Shown one piece after another: positions 1-7,540 of a DNA stretch of 31,837 nt. Source of the stretch: a virus; the IMG/VR virus record IMGVR_UViG_3300044732_000268, positions 1 to 31,837 of that record. The stretch is one strand, 5' to 3'. Below the pieces are notes generated by a model, which saw nothing but the letters and a program-made list of their open reading frames with translations, ran no database searches and had not been told where the DNA came from. Every line of letters starts with the position of its first letter. Position 1 is the first letter of the stretch. Made by a program: the position numbers and the translations under genes.

Positions 1-662
1 GTATAGTCTGGTATGCCTTCTTCAAGTGCACCAGCAAAACTACCTTGTCCAGGTCTTAAACCAGAACCACTGTTCCCGCTACTCTGGCGAAGAAGTTTAG
101 GATTACCCTGAGCGACTTCATTTACGAGACCATTGATTGTTAGAGGAGAACCATCTATACCATAGCGTTCACGACCCTTGTTATCTACAATTGCATAGGT
201 ACCATCATCGTACCATTCAATGTTTGACTTTACTTTAGTTAAAGCATAGTCAAGTAGATCGGAATCAAATCGCTCACCCATTGCTCGCTGAATCTCTGAG
301 TCCAAATCACGTTCTCTCAACTTTTGTTCCTTCAAAGAAAGGTCCTGTTGGAGACGATTGAACTGTTCAGCCAAGTCATTGTTAGTAACACGATTGGAGC
401 GTCTATCTGTATTCTGTTGTTCTACTGGCTGTACGTTGCCACCGCTGGTTTGTTGAGCAGATGTTCTTGCCATAAAACTTAACGCTGCTTCTACTGATTC
501 AAAGTTCTGTCCACTCGCATTACTGAGAGCATTTAGAATTGAATTAGTGGTGCTTTTACGAATTGCACCTGCATTAACATTCTGTTCTGTATTGTTACCA
601 GTTGCCTGGTCCTGCATTACTTCAGGGGCTTGTTCGTTGCCAACGAAAGTATCTTCATTCAT
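1..662 (-). CDS. Scaffold-like capsid assembly protein (partial, N-terminal 220 residues)
   Basis: Open from an ATG at 660-662 to the left edge of the window, so the C-terminus is missing. A good Shine-Dalgarno (AAAGGAAC) lies 8 nt before the start. The N-terminal 85 residues are Asn/Gln/Thr-rich and look disordered. They are followed by a charged stretch with coiled-coil character (around LAEQFNRLQQDLSLKEQKLR), then a more compact segment rich in aromatic and acidic residues. The role is inferred from position. It follows the portal gene, and if the genome is circular the next gene is the major capsid protein at the other end of the window. This is the classical scaffold or scaffold/protease slot. 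No protease motif is visible in the part present. A different internal virion protein remains possible. Confidence 0.6.
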   Translation of the reverse strand, partial: MNEDTFVGNEQAPEVMQDQATGNNTEQNVNAGAIRKSTTNSILNALSNASGQNFESVEAALSFMARTSAQQTSGGNVQPVEQQNTDRRSNRVTNNDLAEQFNRLQQDLSLKEQKLRERDLDSEIQRAMGERFDSDLLDYALTKVKSNIEWYDDGTYAIVDNKGRERYGIDGSPLTINGLVNEVAQGNPKLLRQSSGNSGSGLRPGQGSFAGALEEGIPDY

Positions 663-731
663 TTAATTGTTCCTTTGATTGTACGTTATCACCGAGTTTG
701 TATTGTATTTATTCTATTGTAATTAATAGAA

Positions 732-2360
732 TTATCTACCTGTGTTTACCCCACCAGTCAACTGTACTGCAATTGCCTGCTGAGGTGTATATGTTATTCC
801 TAGATTAGTGATGGGCGTTCCCGCTCCACCAAGTAATGTAGCGTTGTCATCATCGCCGCCAGCATCGTCACTGGCTTCTTCCATATTGCTGTCTTCCTCA
901 TCTTCGTATTCTCTCTCTACAGGGATCATACTTGGCATAAGGTCACGACTCAATACTTCTTGATTAGTTTCTGTCATCAAGCCCTTAAGTGCAGGGTCTT
1001 GAATAGTGTCAATGTATAGTTGCTCATAGTCAGCAATTTGAGTAGAAGGTGCAAGCATACCAATAATTTCTTTATTGACTAATGCATTGATTACTGGGTC
1101 TTCTGGAGACAATGCTTTTGCTTCTTTGATTAATGCTAATCTATAGTTGGTATCGTGGCTTTCGTAGTCAGTATTGTATCTAACTTCGCCAGCCCAACGC
1201 ATACCCATATAACGAGCAGCATATGTAAGAATAGTTTCTTCTGCTGCTTCCATCAATCTCGCTTTTGCTTTTGCAAGTCTATGCAATTGCTTTCGTTCTT
1301 CAATGATGGCAACGCCTGATGCGATTTGATTCTTTGTATTGCGTAAACCACCTAAGCCAGTCAACGCTTCAATTTGTTCTAGAATGTTATCTTGCTTCTT
1401 GATGATTGTGTCAACATCACCAGTATCAATACTGATGGCTTCAATTTGTCCTTCAGTTGCACGAACGATTGCACCAGAGTGTACTGGAACTTTAACGCCA
1501 GGTTCTGCACGAATGATTGTGTGAGCAAATTGAATAGAACTGTATGCTTCGCATTCTAGTTTGTAATGTTCTCTTTGTGCATCTGTTGCACTGTCAATGT
1601 CTGATACGCCTAAGTCAATGCGACGAGGGTCACGACGACCATATGCAATGAATACAGGGATAGACATTCCTAATGGGAACACGCCTTCTCCTGTAAGTTC
1701 TGCTGGTGCATTTAATTGAATAGTGTTTCCGTTCTTCTCAACTTCATATGATTTCCAATACGAAGGAGTAGTTGCGTCACCTAAGTGATAGCATTTGATA
1801 TAGTAGCAATTCTCATCTTCCATCTCAAGTATCTTTACGTGCTTGAGAATAGGTCTGCCACCGTAATAGTCAAACTCCCAGTCCCATACATTGAGGGGCT
1901 GAATAGCAACAGTATAGGGACGACCTAATGTACCGTCACCTTGCTGTGGCATATCAACTGCAATCCAGCAATGTCCGTAGATGCTTGTTAAATCACCTAC
2001 TTGTTCCATAAATGCTGTCAAACTGCTGTTGTTTAAGTCAGCATCAAGTAGGAATAAATCTGCCCACTCAGCATTTTTAGGGTTGATGAACGAACCAGCG
2101 GGTGTGCAGAACTGTAGATTGCGCTTTACACCTGGGTCAAACAATACATCGTTGATAGTGTCTACAATATAACGGCAAATAGGCTGTGCAATTGTGTTAT
2201 TAATTAAGTCAATCCATAGATTGCTATCTTCACTTGGGCGTTTCTTACGCACATACTGTTTAAAACTGTAACCTCCAAGATATGCCAACTGATAAGCCAG
2301 CATTTGGTCATAAATTACATTATAAACAGGATTTTTCTTCAGTAAATCTGAATTATTCAT
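732..2360 (-). CDS. Portal protein
   Basis: A 542-residue protein of normal portal length, lying directly after the terminase/HNH genes and before the scaffold candidate. Portals form the dodecameric ring at the capsid vertex through which the terminase pumps DNA. The sequence has the usual mixed alpha/beta wing, then a helical central part rich in Lys and Glu (around EQIEALTGLGGLRNTKNQIASG), which fits the stem and crown. The C-terminus is acidic (EREYEDEEDSNMEEASDD) and then Gly/Thr-rich. The assignment rests on length, context and overall character, not on a signature motif. Its start ATG has only a weak GAGA-type ribosome site. A 12-bp palindrome (CTCATATATGAG, 2373-2384) lies just upstream. 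Confidence 0.8.
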   Translation of the reverse strand: MNNSDLLKKNPVYNVIYDQMLAYQLAYLGGYSFKQYVRKKRPSEDSNLWIDLINNTIAQPICRYIVDTINDVLFDPGVKRNLQFCTPAGSFINPKNAEWADLFLLDADLNNSSLTAFMEQVGDLTSIYGHCWIAVDMPQQGDGTLGRPYTVAIQPLNVWDWEFDYYGGRPILKHVKILEMEDENCYYIKCYHLGDATTPSYWKSYEVEKNGNTIQLNAPAELTGEGVFPLGMSIPVFIAYGRRDPRRIDLGVSDIDSATDAQREHYKLECEAYSSIQFAHTIIRAEPGVKVPVHSGAIVRATEGQIEAISIDTGDVDTIIKKQDNILEQIEALTGLGGLRNTKNQIASGVAIIEERKQLHRLAKAKARLMEAAEETILTYAARYMGMRWAGEVRYNTDYESHDTNYRLALIKEAKALSPEDPVINALVNKEIIGMLAPSTQIADYEQLYIDTIQDPALKGLMTETNQEVLSRDLMPSMIPVEREYEDEEDSNMEEASDDAGGDDDNATLLGGAGTPITNLGITYTPQQAIAVQLTGGVNTGR

Positions 2361-2372
2361 AGATTATTGTCT

Positions 2373-2384
2373 CTCATATATGAG
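2373..2384. promoter_or_regulatory. 12-bp perfect palindrome in the portal 5' region
   Basis: CTCATATATGAG reads the same on both strands and lies 12 nt before the portal start codon, in the short gap after the HNH gene. It could be an operator for a dimeric regulator or a small hairpin near the ribosome site. No partner copy was seen elsewhere. AT-rich palindromes of this length can also arise by chance. Confidence 0.3.
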
Positions 2385-2416
2385 TGTAGAACACATTGCG
2401 CTTAATGTATTTATAC

Positions 2417-2860
2417 TTACTGTTTGTGTTTACACTTATCATTATGGTATCGTGCAAGTAGATTAACACCCATAGTAATATTACAATGTTTACAAGTGCC
2501 TTGAGGAACTTTTAATCCTACAAGCCCTAACTTTGCTCTACCTTTTGATACCATATCATCGTAATTGTCTTTCATAGTGCCAGCCCATAGATGTTCTGGG
2601 TTAACACATAAAGGATTGTCACACGTATGACACACTGATAGACCAGTTGGTATCGGGCCTTTGTGTAGTTCGTAACTTGCTCTATGCGCTGTACGCATTT
2701 TGCCAGTTGACCAGCGAAACATTCCGTATCCGATATTGTTAGTAGCGTTCTGCCACTCCCAGCAATCTGTTACATCATTGATTACATATTTCTTATTGAA
2801 TCGTTGTTCAACTGTTTCGGTTGATACTCTGCCTTTGTAATTACCGTTAGTGTATGCCAT
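2417..2860 (-). CDS. HNH endonuclease
   Basis: A 147-residue protein with a clear HNH (beta-beta-alpha metal) core. It has AHRASYELHKGPIP at about 58-71, CHTCDNPLCVNPEHL at 77-91, and GTMKDNYDDM with a following KGR at 94-108. The Cys pairs probably bind structural zinc, and the His/Asn residues bind the catalytic metal. The tail adds a second CxxC...HxxxC set (C123, C126, H139, C143), suggesting another zinc site. The gene lies between large terminase and portal with a strong AGGAG ribosome site. HNH proteins beside terminases either help packaging or are free-standing homing endonucleases. The sequence does not settle which. Family confidence is high, role is not. Confidence 0.88.
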   Translation of the reverse strand: MAYTNGNYKGRVSTETVEQRFNKKYVINDVTDCWEWQNATNNIGYGMFRWSTGKMRTAHRASYELHKGPIPTGLSVCHTCDNPLCVNPEHLWAGTMKDNYDDMVSKGRAKLGLVGLKVPQGTCKHCNITMGVNLLARYHNDKCKHKQ

Positions 2861-2883
2861 AAGTTTTATCTCCTATATTGTAT

Positions 2884-4323
2884 TTAGTTCCAGGACATAA
2901 AGTCTTCTTCTTGGTCGCCCTTTAGAATCTCTTCCCAAGTAGGACCACCGGGGTAAAGAGGACTGTGAGGCATATAATCAGTCCCAGGATTGTTTGCACG
3001 GGATAAACGCTGATCAGAGTTAACATACTCTGATATGCCAATGGTATGATGTTGAATGGGGAAAAGGTGGTGTATGCCATATCTAATTGAATCTCCTAAG
3101 CCGTCTATGTGGGCGTATTTTTGTTCTGTGTATTTTACTAATTTCTTGCGTGTACCATCTTCAAAGTGGTAAGTCTGTAATGCTTCTAATAATTTCTTAT
3201 CATTAGGGTCAACGATTAGTCCACCTCTGTTGATGAATCCATTGCTCGTATTATCTGTGTCAGTGATAAGGGGGTTTGATTTCCTACTGTTGACGATTGT
3301 AAATCCATACTTCTCAAGTAACACTCTATCAGTGATACCAAAGGGCGAAGTTGTATCTCTATTCGCTTGAGTTCCTGACATATCAATGACTGCGTTAATT
3401 CGTCTTCTGGGGAAGTCTTGTCTGATAGCCTGCGCAAGTCCTTCAGTCCCGCAGTCAGGTATTGCATAAGATTTAAGTATCTCAATAGTTCCGTTTGGTT
3501 GTCCTGCATTTGTCACCTGTGCTACTGTTGCACACATAACACGCTTGTTGAAGTCGTGGAATGTATACAAGTCTTGTTGTTTGTCTACTATTTCCCTACA
3601 ATACTTATGTTTGTCCCAAGTGTAGAAGAACTGGTCTGCTACGCTTTCCCATTGACACATATAGTCTTGATTAAACTTGAGGGGACTTAGTATTCGCTTT
3701 TGTTCATCAATGAAGTCACGGTTACCGCTGCGCATTTCTTCATAGTTCAAGTGTCTAACAATATATTTCTGAGGCATTTCAAGTGCCATCTTAAACAAGT
3801 CATAGAGAGGCCCGGCACCGTTAGGCGTACTGATGACAATCAATCTACCTTGTGTGTCAGGCTGACCCACTTTAGGTCTAAGTCTGTTTGTAATTTCTTG
3901 CAATGTCTCAGATGTATACAGTGCTGCTTCGTCTGCTACCCACACACCAACGTTAAGACCGCGTAAGTTCTCTCTTTGTTCTGCTGATTTACAACGAATG
4001 AACACGCCACCTGGGAACTTGATTGTTAGTTCACTATTGTTAATGTCTTTACCATCTACTAAGCCAAAGTATTCTATGCACGATTTCTTTAACGGTTCCC
4101 ATATCAATGACTTAATCATTGACCCAGTAGGAGCACTATAGATAATGTCTTTACCCTTGTGATACTTTTCATTACTCGCAAAGATAGGCAGTGCAATAGC
4201 AGCAAGAAATGTCTTACCACTACCAACAGGCACAATGTCTATGCAATGCTTATCGGTCGTTAGCCAGTCTTGAAATATAGTTGACTGCTGACCAAATAAA
4301 GGTATCTCTATCTTGTTACTCAT
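2884..4323 (-). CDS. terL: Terminase large subunit
   Basis: A 479-residue packaging motor with both expected domains. The ATPase has a Walker A loop VPVGSGKTF at 31-39, Walker B VGVWVADEAA at 125-134 (D131, E132) and a coupling motif STPNG at 165-169. The C-terminal RNase H-like nuclease shows HDFN (D257), AVIDMSG (D314) and HIDGLGDSIRYGIHHLF (D411), giving a plausible acidic triad for cutting concatemers. It pumps DNA through the portal into the prohead. Its start overlaps the small-terminase stop as TAATG, indicating translational coupling. The stop codon is embedded in the TAAATACAA element that recurs at gene ends in this genome. Confidence 0.95.
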   Translation of the reverse strand: MSNKIEIPLFGQQSTIFQDWLTTDKHCIDIVPVGSGKTFLAAIALPIFASNEKYHKGKDIIYSAPTGSMIKSLIWEPLKKSCIEYFGLVDGKDINNSELTIKFPGGVFIRCKSAEQRENLRGLNVGVWVADEAALYTSETLQEITNRLRPKVGQPDTQGRLIVISTPNGAGPLYDLFKMALEMPQKYIVRHLNYEEMRSGNRDFIDEQKRILSPLKFNQDYMCQWESVADQFFYTWDKHKYCREIVDKQQDLYTFHDFNKRVMCATVAQVTNAGQPNGTIEILKSYAIPDCGTEGLAQAIRQDFPRRRINAVIDMSGTQANRDTTSPFGITDRVLLEKYGFTIVNSRKSNPLITDTDNTSNGFINRGGLIVDPNDKKLLEALQTYHFEDGTRKKLVKYTEQKYAHIDGLGDSIRYGIHHLFPIQHHTIGISEYVNSDQRLSRANNPGTDYMPHSPLYPGGPTWEEILKGDQEEDFMSWN

Positions 4324-4685
4324 TACTTGCTTATTGTTGTAATCTTTACTGGCACTTTACTGTTTTCCCATTCAGGAAGTTCTTTAGTTGGGAAACTAAA
4401 GTTGTTTGTCATTGCCTTACCCAATGTAGTATGGTCAATCTCGTGCTTATCTGCAACAACCTTAGATAGAATCATCTTCTCATAGTTCTGTCTTGCTGGC
4501 ATATCAGCAGCCATAATAGTTAACAAGTAACCTTCTGCTACAAGTTCTTCAAAGGGTTTGCCACAAGTTAGTTCAATCTGGTCTAACAGTTTTGCTGCAC
4601 TTAACTTGCTTGTAGAACCTTTTGGTCTACCACTGCCTGGCTTTCTGCCGCCGCGCTTTGGGGCTGGCTTTGTTTCTTCTGTCAT
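4323..4685 (-). CDS. terS: Terminase small subunit
   Basis: A 120-residue protein immediately upstream of terL, overlapping it by TAATG. The N-terminus is very basic and Gly/Pro-rich (KRGGRKPGSGRPKGSTSK), like an AT-hook or flexible DNA-binding tail. A helical segment follows (KLLDQIELTCGKPFEELVAEG) and then another helix, QNYEKMILSKVV. Small terminases recognise the packaging site and hand DNA to TerL, and size, order and DNA-binding character fit. The start codon overlaps the stop of a 28-codon membrane micro-ORF (ATGA). The call depends mainly on position and basic character. Confidence 0.8.
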   Translation of the reverse strand: MTEETKPAPKRGGRKPGSGRPKGSTSKLSAAKLLDQIELTCGKPFEELVAEGYLLTIMAADMPARQNYEKMILSKVVADKHEIDHTTLGKAMTNNFSFPTKELPEWENSKVPVKITTISK

Positions 4686-4768
4686 AATAAACTTCCTATG
4701 TAAATGCCAAGCAATGTACCAATCATCAGTTCAGGCAATAAGAATCTAACAGTATACAAGTTAGGCAT
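4682..4768 (-). CDS. 28-residue hydrophobic micro-ORF coupled to the small terminase
   Basis: A 28-codon frame. The ATG lies within the last codons of the upstream Cys-rich gene, with a GAAGG ribosome site 8 nt before it. Its TGA overlaps the terS ATG as ATGA. The product is one hydrophobic segment (LLPELMIGTLLGIYIGSLL), long enough to span a membrane, with a single Arg near the N-terminus. It fills the 75-nt gap that would otherwise separate the Cys-rich gene and terS. Coupling at both ends is typical of genuine genes in this cluster. Function unknown; a small holin or antiholin-like peptide is one guess. It could also be only a coupling leader for terS. Confidence 0.5.
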   Translation of the reverse strand: MPNLYTVRFLLPELMIGTLLGIYIGSLL

Positions 4769-5093
4769 TGTCTATCGCCTTCTCAAATACTGCATTCAAA
4801 TGAAAGTGTAGTGAATTAGTTGGGGTGTAACTTTTTAGTGCGTCACGCAAGTTGATTAATTCATTCTTGCTCAATCCATACATTGCATCATAGATAATAT
4901 GGAAACTTGTTTGACAACATAAGTGTCTTGCAAGTTCTTCAATGTCTTTAGTAACACCTTCAGTTATAATATCGGTCTGCTGTTCAGGCTTAGTCTGTTC
5001 TACGATATGTTCTTCAATGTGTTGTGCTAGTTCTTCATCACAGCAAGGTTCACCGTCTATGCAATTACCGCAGCAATCTTCTTCTTTAATCAT
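4761..5093 (-). CDS. Small Cys-rich acidic protein, unknown function
   Basis: A 110-residue protein I do not recognise. The first 18 residues carry five cysteines (C7, C8, C11, C17, C18) among acids, with a second pair at C59-C60, suggesting a metal-binding N-terminus. The middle is Glu/Gln/Thr-rich and probably linker-like. The C-terminal half (LSKNELINLRDALKSY onward) looks helical. The start overlaps the preceding gene by 8 nt, so it belongs to the same translational chain leading to the terminase genes. No enzyme motif is visible. Confidence 0.75.
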   Translation of the reverse strand: MIKEEDCCGNCIDGEPCCDEELAQHIEEHIVEQTKPEQQTDIITEGVTKDIEELARHLCCQTSFHIIYDAMYGLSKNELINLRDALKSYTPTNSLHFHLNAVFEKAIDNA

Positions 5094-5394
5094 TAATTAA
5101 TCCTTCTTGGCGTAGTATCTTAGTAGCCCAGGTAAGTCCAGCGTTGCCGCCCCACATAAGATATGCTTGTGTGCCTGGAGTAGGGCTACCTGGTTGATAG
5201 TATACTTCGGCTCTCTTTAAGAAACTATAGGTTCTCTTGACTGTATCTAATGTTACATTCTCACGCTTGATGAACTGATTCGCTCTTGCAAACCCTACAC
5301 TTGTGCCACCTTTATTGCTGGGTGTTGCTTTGTCACGCATATTCATTCCTGCTTGTGCGTTGTCAGCCATTGCTTGTGTAGGTTTGTAACTCAT
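5086..5394 (-). CDS. Conserved phage protein with WGGxAGxxWA motif, unknown function
   Basis: A 102-residue protein that appears to belong to a widespread phage family with a stereotyped pattern. It has a Gly-rich GGTSVGFARANQF at 29-41, TVKRTYSFLKRAEVYYQPG at 51-69, then TPGTQAYLMWGGNAGLTWA at 72-90. In other phages I recall a similar block as a stand-alone protein or attached to head-associated proteins, with no established activity. It starts immediately before the end of the upstream gene and overlaps the Cys-rich gene downstream, so it is part of the pre-terminase accessory operon. The family resemblance is from memory and was not searched. Confidence 0.75.
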   Translation of the reverse strand: MSYKPTQAMADNAQAGMNMRDKATPSNKGGTSVGFARANQFIKRENVTLDTVKRTYSFLKRAEVYYQPGSPTPGTQAYLMWGGNAGLTWATKILRQEGLIND

Positions 5395-5777
5395 TAGATG
5401 TACACCTTCTCGTAATCGTCTTCTAAGTCTTCTGGGTCAAGCCCATCATAATAGTCACCAGTCGTTTTGCACTTGTACTTTAACTTACCAAACGATGTTA
5501 GCCACTTCTGGTTCTTTGCATTCCACGCTTTACAAATGTCAAGGAAACGTTCACTGCCTAACATCAATTGTAACTGTGTCTTACAATCTGATACTGATGG
5601 GTTACTGTCACCGATACTGTGTTCAAGAATGTACATATGGTCAATGCACTTATCAACTTCAATCTCAGTCATATAAGGTGATAACTCAGTTACCATCTTA
5701 TTAAAGTTAGCAATGTGACTAACATTCATTGGACGGTCAATAAGACCTCTTAGTTTCTTATCAGTGTTTTGTGACAT
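5394..5777 (-). CDS. Hypothetical acidic protein
   Basis: A 127-residue protein of unknown function. It is mostly helical in appearance (HIANFNKMVTELSPYMTEIE, then KTQLQLMLGSERFLDICKAW). It ends with a strongly acidic tail, DPEDLEDDYEKVYI. Its start lies 17 nt inside the preceding gene and its stop abuts the next start, so it is translated in the same chain as its neighbours. No signal peptide, membrane segment or catalytic motif is visible. Confidence 0.72.
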   Translation of the reverse strand: MSQNTDKKLRGLIDRPMNVSHIANFNKMVTELSPYMTEIEVDKCIDHMYILEHSIGDSNPSVSDCKTQLQLMLGSERFLDICKAWNAKNQKWLTSFGKLKYKCKTTGDYYDGLDPEDLEDDYEKVYI

Positions 5778-6099
5778 TTTTGAAACCTTCCCCTATTGGA
5801 CTGTAACTATCGCTTGTGTTAAGTGGCACTGTACCCTTAAGTTCTGCGGCTTTGTCCCTTAACATTTGTTCAGTAACGAATGCACCTAGGAACTCATACA
5901 CAGTTGTAAGTCCCAACATCTTTAAGTCAAAGATACGCTGGTTCTCGTCGCTTAAATCACTGATATCCATCGTGTGCATCTGTGCAACACTTGCAGCAAT
6001 GTCTTTCATTAGTGGCTGAATACTTACATATAAGAAGCCATCGCCACCTTTCATTAGTTTATAGGTATAATCAATACCCTCGTTCACTTGTTCAGTCAT
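5761..6099 (-). CDS. Hypothetical helical protein
   Basis: A 112-residue protein with an AAGGA ribosome site upstream of the ATG. The central region (QPLMKDIAASVAQMHTMDISDL, then DENQRIFDLKMLGLTTVYEF) is predicted by eye to be helical and mildly amphipathic. The C-terminus is polar and Gly/Ser-rich. It shares no motif with other proteins in the window. It sits after the arginine-rich repeat protein and overlaps the next gene by 17 nt. Confidence 0.7.
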   Translation of the reverse strand: MTEQVNEGIDYTYKLMKGGDGFLYVSIQPLMKDIAASVAQMHTMDISDLSDENQRIFDLKMLGLTTVYEFLGAFVTEQMLRDKAAELKGTVPLNTSDSYSPIGEGFKNVTKH

Positions 6100-6107
6100 A
6101 TTAGTCC

Positions 6108-6410
6108 TTATCTACGCTTACGCTTCATATCGTATTCAATGTCTCTAGTAACTGTGCGTCCAGCACGTTCTGCTTTTGCATCACGCATTCTTGCTGGCTC
6201 ACGTGTGCCACTACGCTTGTCATCATATTCAATATCTCTTGCAACTTGACGACCAGCACGTTCTGCTTTGTTATCTTCGCTGCTACGATAGCCACTTGCA
6301 TACATTGCACGACCCTGCTTTTCAGCCTCGTCACGGGTCTTGTACATCTTACCGCTATCACCGTAACGATACATTGTCATTCCACCTTTAGTAATCTTTT
6401 GTACTGGCAT
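6108..6410 (-). CDS. Basic protein with YKT-EAE domain and a duplicated ERAGR-RDIEYD repeat
   Basis: A 100-residue, strongly charged protein. Residues 1-36 form a small domain (VQKITKGGMTMYRYGDSGKM, then YKTRDEAEKQGR). This is also seen in the protein at 6413-6778 and, more distantly, at the N-terminus of the protein at 12726-13196. The second half contains two tandem copies of about 19 residues, KAERAGRQVARDIEYDDKR and KAERAGRTVTRDIEYDMKR, followed by a basic end. The ribosome site AGGAAG lies within the end of the upstream gene. The repeats and charge suggest a nucleic-acid or structural-protein partner, but function is unknown. Confidence 0.75.
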   Translation of the reverse strand: MPVQKITKGGMTMYRYGDSGKMYKTRDEAEKQGRAMYASGYRSSEDNKAERAGRQVARDIEYDDKRSGTREPARMRDAKAERAGRTVTRDIEYDMKRKRR

Positions 6411-6412
6411 TG

Positions 6413-6778
6413 TTATCTTCCTTTTACTTTAACACAACGGTCTTTGCCGTCTTTAGTTCCTGCATAACGATAGCCTTCCCAACAGGCTTTCCCATCAGCG
6501 CCCTTTTTCTTCATTGATGTAGTATTGGATTCGGCTTCTTCTTTGGTCTTGTAGAGTTTGCCGTCATTGCCTCTACGAAAAAATGATTGGTCACCTTTAG
6601 TTACACGTTGAATAAGCATATCTTCTCCTGACTTAATTCTCTTTATTGTATTTATTCTTTCGCAATCTTCTTCGTGTTTGGTCCAATAGCGTTCTTGTTT
6701 GAATACTCGTTCGCAAAACTTACACGCATAACTTATAATTATCCACTCATTATTCTTGTACTTGTACACTTCTGCCAT
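6413..6778 (-). CDS. Zinc-finger-like N-terminus joined to a YKT-EAE domain; internal start possible
   Basis: A 121-residue frame starting in a TAATG overlap with the upstream gene. Residues 19-39 form a C2HC finger (C19, C22, H35, C39) within CKFCERVFKQERYWTKHEED. From M54 the protein becomes a copy of the small domain found in the next gene (LIQRVTKGDQSFFRRGNDGK followed by LYKTKEEAE). M54 (ATG at 6617-6619) has its own strong AGGAG ribosome site. Just upstream of that site lies a 15-nt element (6644-6658) identical to one in the portal-scaffold gap. The frame may therefore be two genes fused through a former intergenic stretch, or one gene with two products. Confidence 0.7.
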   Translation of the reverse strand: MAEVYKYKNNEWIIISYACKFCERVFKQERYWTKHEEDCERINTIKRIKSGEDMLIQRVTKGDQSFFRRGNDGKLYKTKEEAESNTTSMKKKGADGKACWEGYRYAGTKDGKDRCVKVKGR

Positions 6779-6978
6779 TAATCATCTTTTTTATAGTTGG
6801 CCAGTATAGTTGCTGATATCTTCCAAGAAGGATAACCTAACTCTTGCATTAATGCTTTCATTAGTTTTTCGTGGCGTTTGACTTGTTCCTTATGTGTTTT
6901 GATTTGCTTCTTCTGCAAGTCTACGGTCTTTTGTAATATCTTAATATTTATCCGTTCAATTGTTTCAGTAATCTTCAT
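6778..6978 (-). CDS. Small coiled-coil protein
   Basis: A 66-residue protein, largely one Lys/Glu/Gln-rich helix (LQKTVDLQKKQIKTHKEQVK and on to KLMKALMQELG) with heptad-like spacing of Ile/Leu/Val. It ends in a short aromatic segment, YPSWKISATILANYKKDD. Both ends are translationally coupled to neighbours by TAATG junctions. Function unknown; the coiled coil suggests a dimeric partner-binding protein. Confidence 0.72.
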   Translation of the reverse strand: MKITETIERINIKILQKTVDLQKKQIKTHKEQVKRHEKLMKALMQELGYPSWKISATILANYKKDD

Positions 6979-7175
6979 TAGTTATCCTCCATCGTACACT
7001 TGAATGAGTCAGTGTAATGCAATATGTAAGTTGCTTTAGCAATAGGGTTGTGTGCGATGTTCTCTGGTACATCACTGTTATCCCAATCTTCAAGGCTCAT
7101 ATGGTACATAATCATATCATCTGTTTCTACATAGATGGTATCGTCTTCGCCGTCGTGGAAGGTAACTACTTTCAT
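6978..7175 (-). CDS. Small acidic protein, unknown function
   Basis: I chose the ATG at 7173-7175, which overlaps the upstream stop as TAATG like its neighbours, giving 65 residues. A longer in-frame extension to 7244 exists, but it lies wholly inside the NUMOD3 gene in another frame. The protein begins MKVVTFHDGEDDTIYVETDD and looks like a beta-rich start followed by an acidic helix and a short C-terminal segment, KATYILHYTDSFKCTMEDN. No known motif is visible. Confidence 0.68.
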   Translation of the reverse strand: MKVVTFHDGEDDTIYVETDDMIMYHMSLEDWDNSDVPENIAHNPIAKATYILHYTDSFKCTMEDN

Positions 7176-7540
7176 TATGCTTGCCTCATTCTCTGTAACA
7201 TTGCTACTGCTTCTTTGTACTTGTCCTGGCGTTTCTTCTGCCAAGATAGTTTCATATTCTGCTTATGTTCTTCAGACTTAGGAACGCCCAACTTAGCCTG
7301 TCGCATTTTCTCTTTTTGTTCTTCTGATTTGGGTACGCCAACACAGGCATTACGCACTGCTGTTGTAACGTTCTTATAATGTTCTTCTGTTAACTTACCA
7401 GTACCACGCTCCCACATACTGTAGCCATCTTCTACTAATGGTGTAGGTGTTTCGTCTATCTTAAACTTCTTAATCTGTTTGTAGCCGCTGTCATCATAAC
7501 GATGCCAACGACTCCACAGTCCTTTATACTTTGCTGTCAT
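7175..7540 (-). CDS. NUMOD3-motif DNA-binding protein (homing-endonuclease-like, no nuclease domain)
   Basis: A 121-residue protein. Its C-terminal half carries two NUMOD3-type helices, GVPKSEEQKEKMRQAKLG and GVPKSEEHKQNMKLSW. These are the DNA-contact modules of many GIY-YIG and HNH homing endonucleases. The N-terminus (YKGLWSRWHRYDDSGYKQ and DETPTPL...MWERGTG) carries no GIY-YIG or HNH catalytic motif, so it may bind DNA without cutting. It starts 17 nt inside the end of the FkbM gene, with an AAGG ribosome site. It could be a remnant of a mobile endonuclease or a domesticated DNA-binding protein. Confidence 0.78.
   Translation of the reverse strand: MTAKYKGLWSRWHRYDDSGYKQIKKFKIDETPTPLVEDGYSMWERGTGKLTEEHYKNVTTAVRNACVGVPKSEEQKEKMRQAKLGVPKSEEHKQNMKLSWQKKRQDKYKEAVAMLQRMRQA

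Noticed and set aside
3216-3509. Minus-strand 97-codon frame inside the large terminase
   Set aside because: Lies fully inside terL in another frame across the nuclease domain; no ribosome site or independent support.
7176-7244. N-terminal extension of the small acidic gene to 7244
   Set aside because: It would lie entirely inside the NUMOD3 gene; the TAATG overlap at 7175 matches the junction style of the neighbours.
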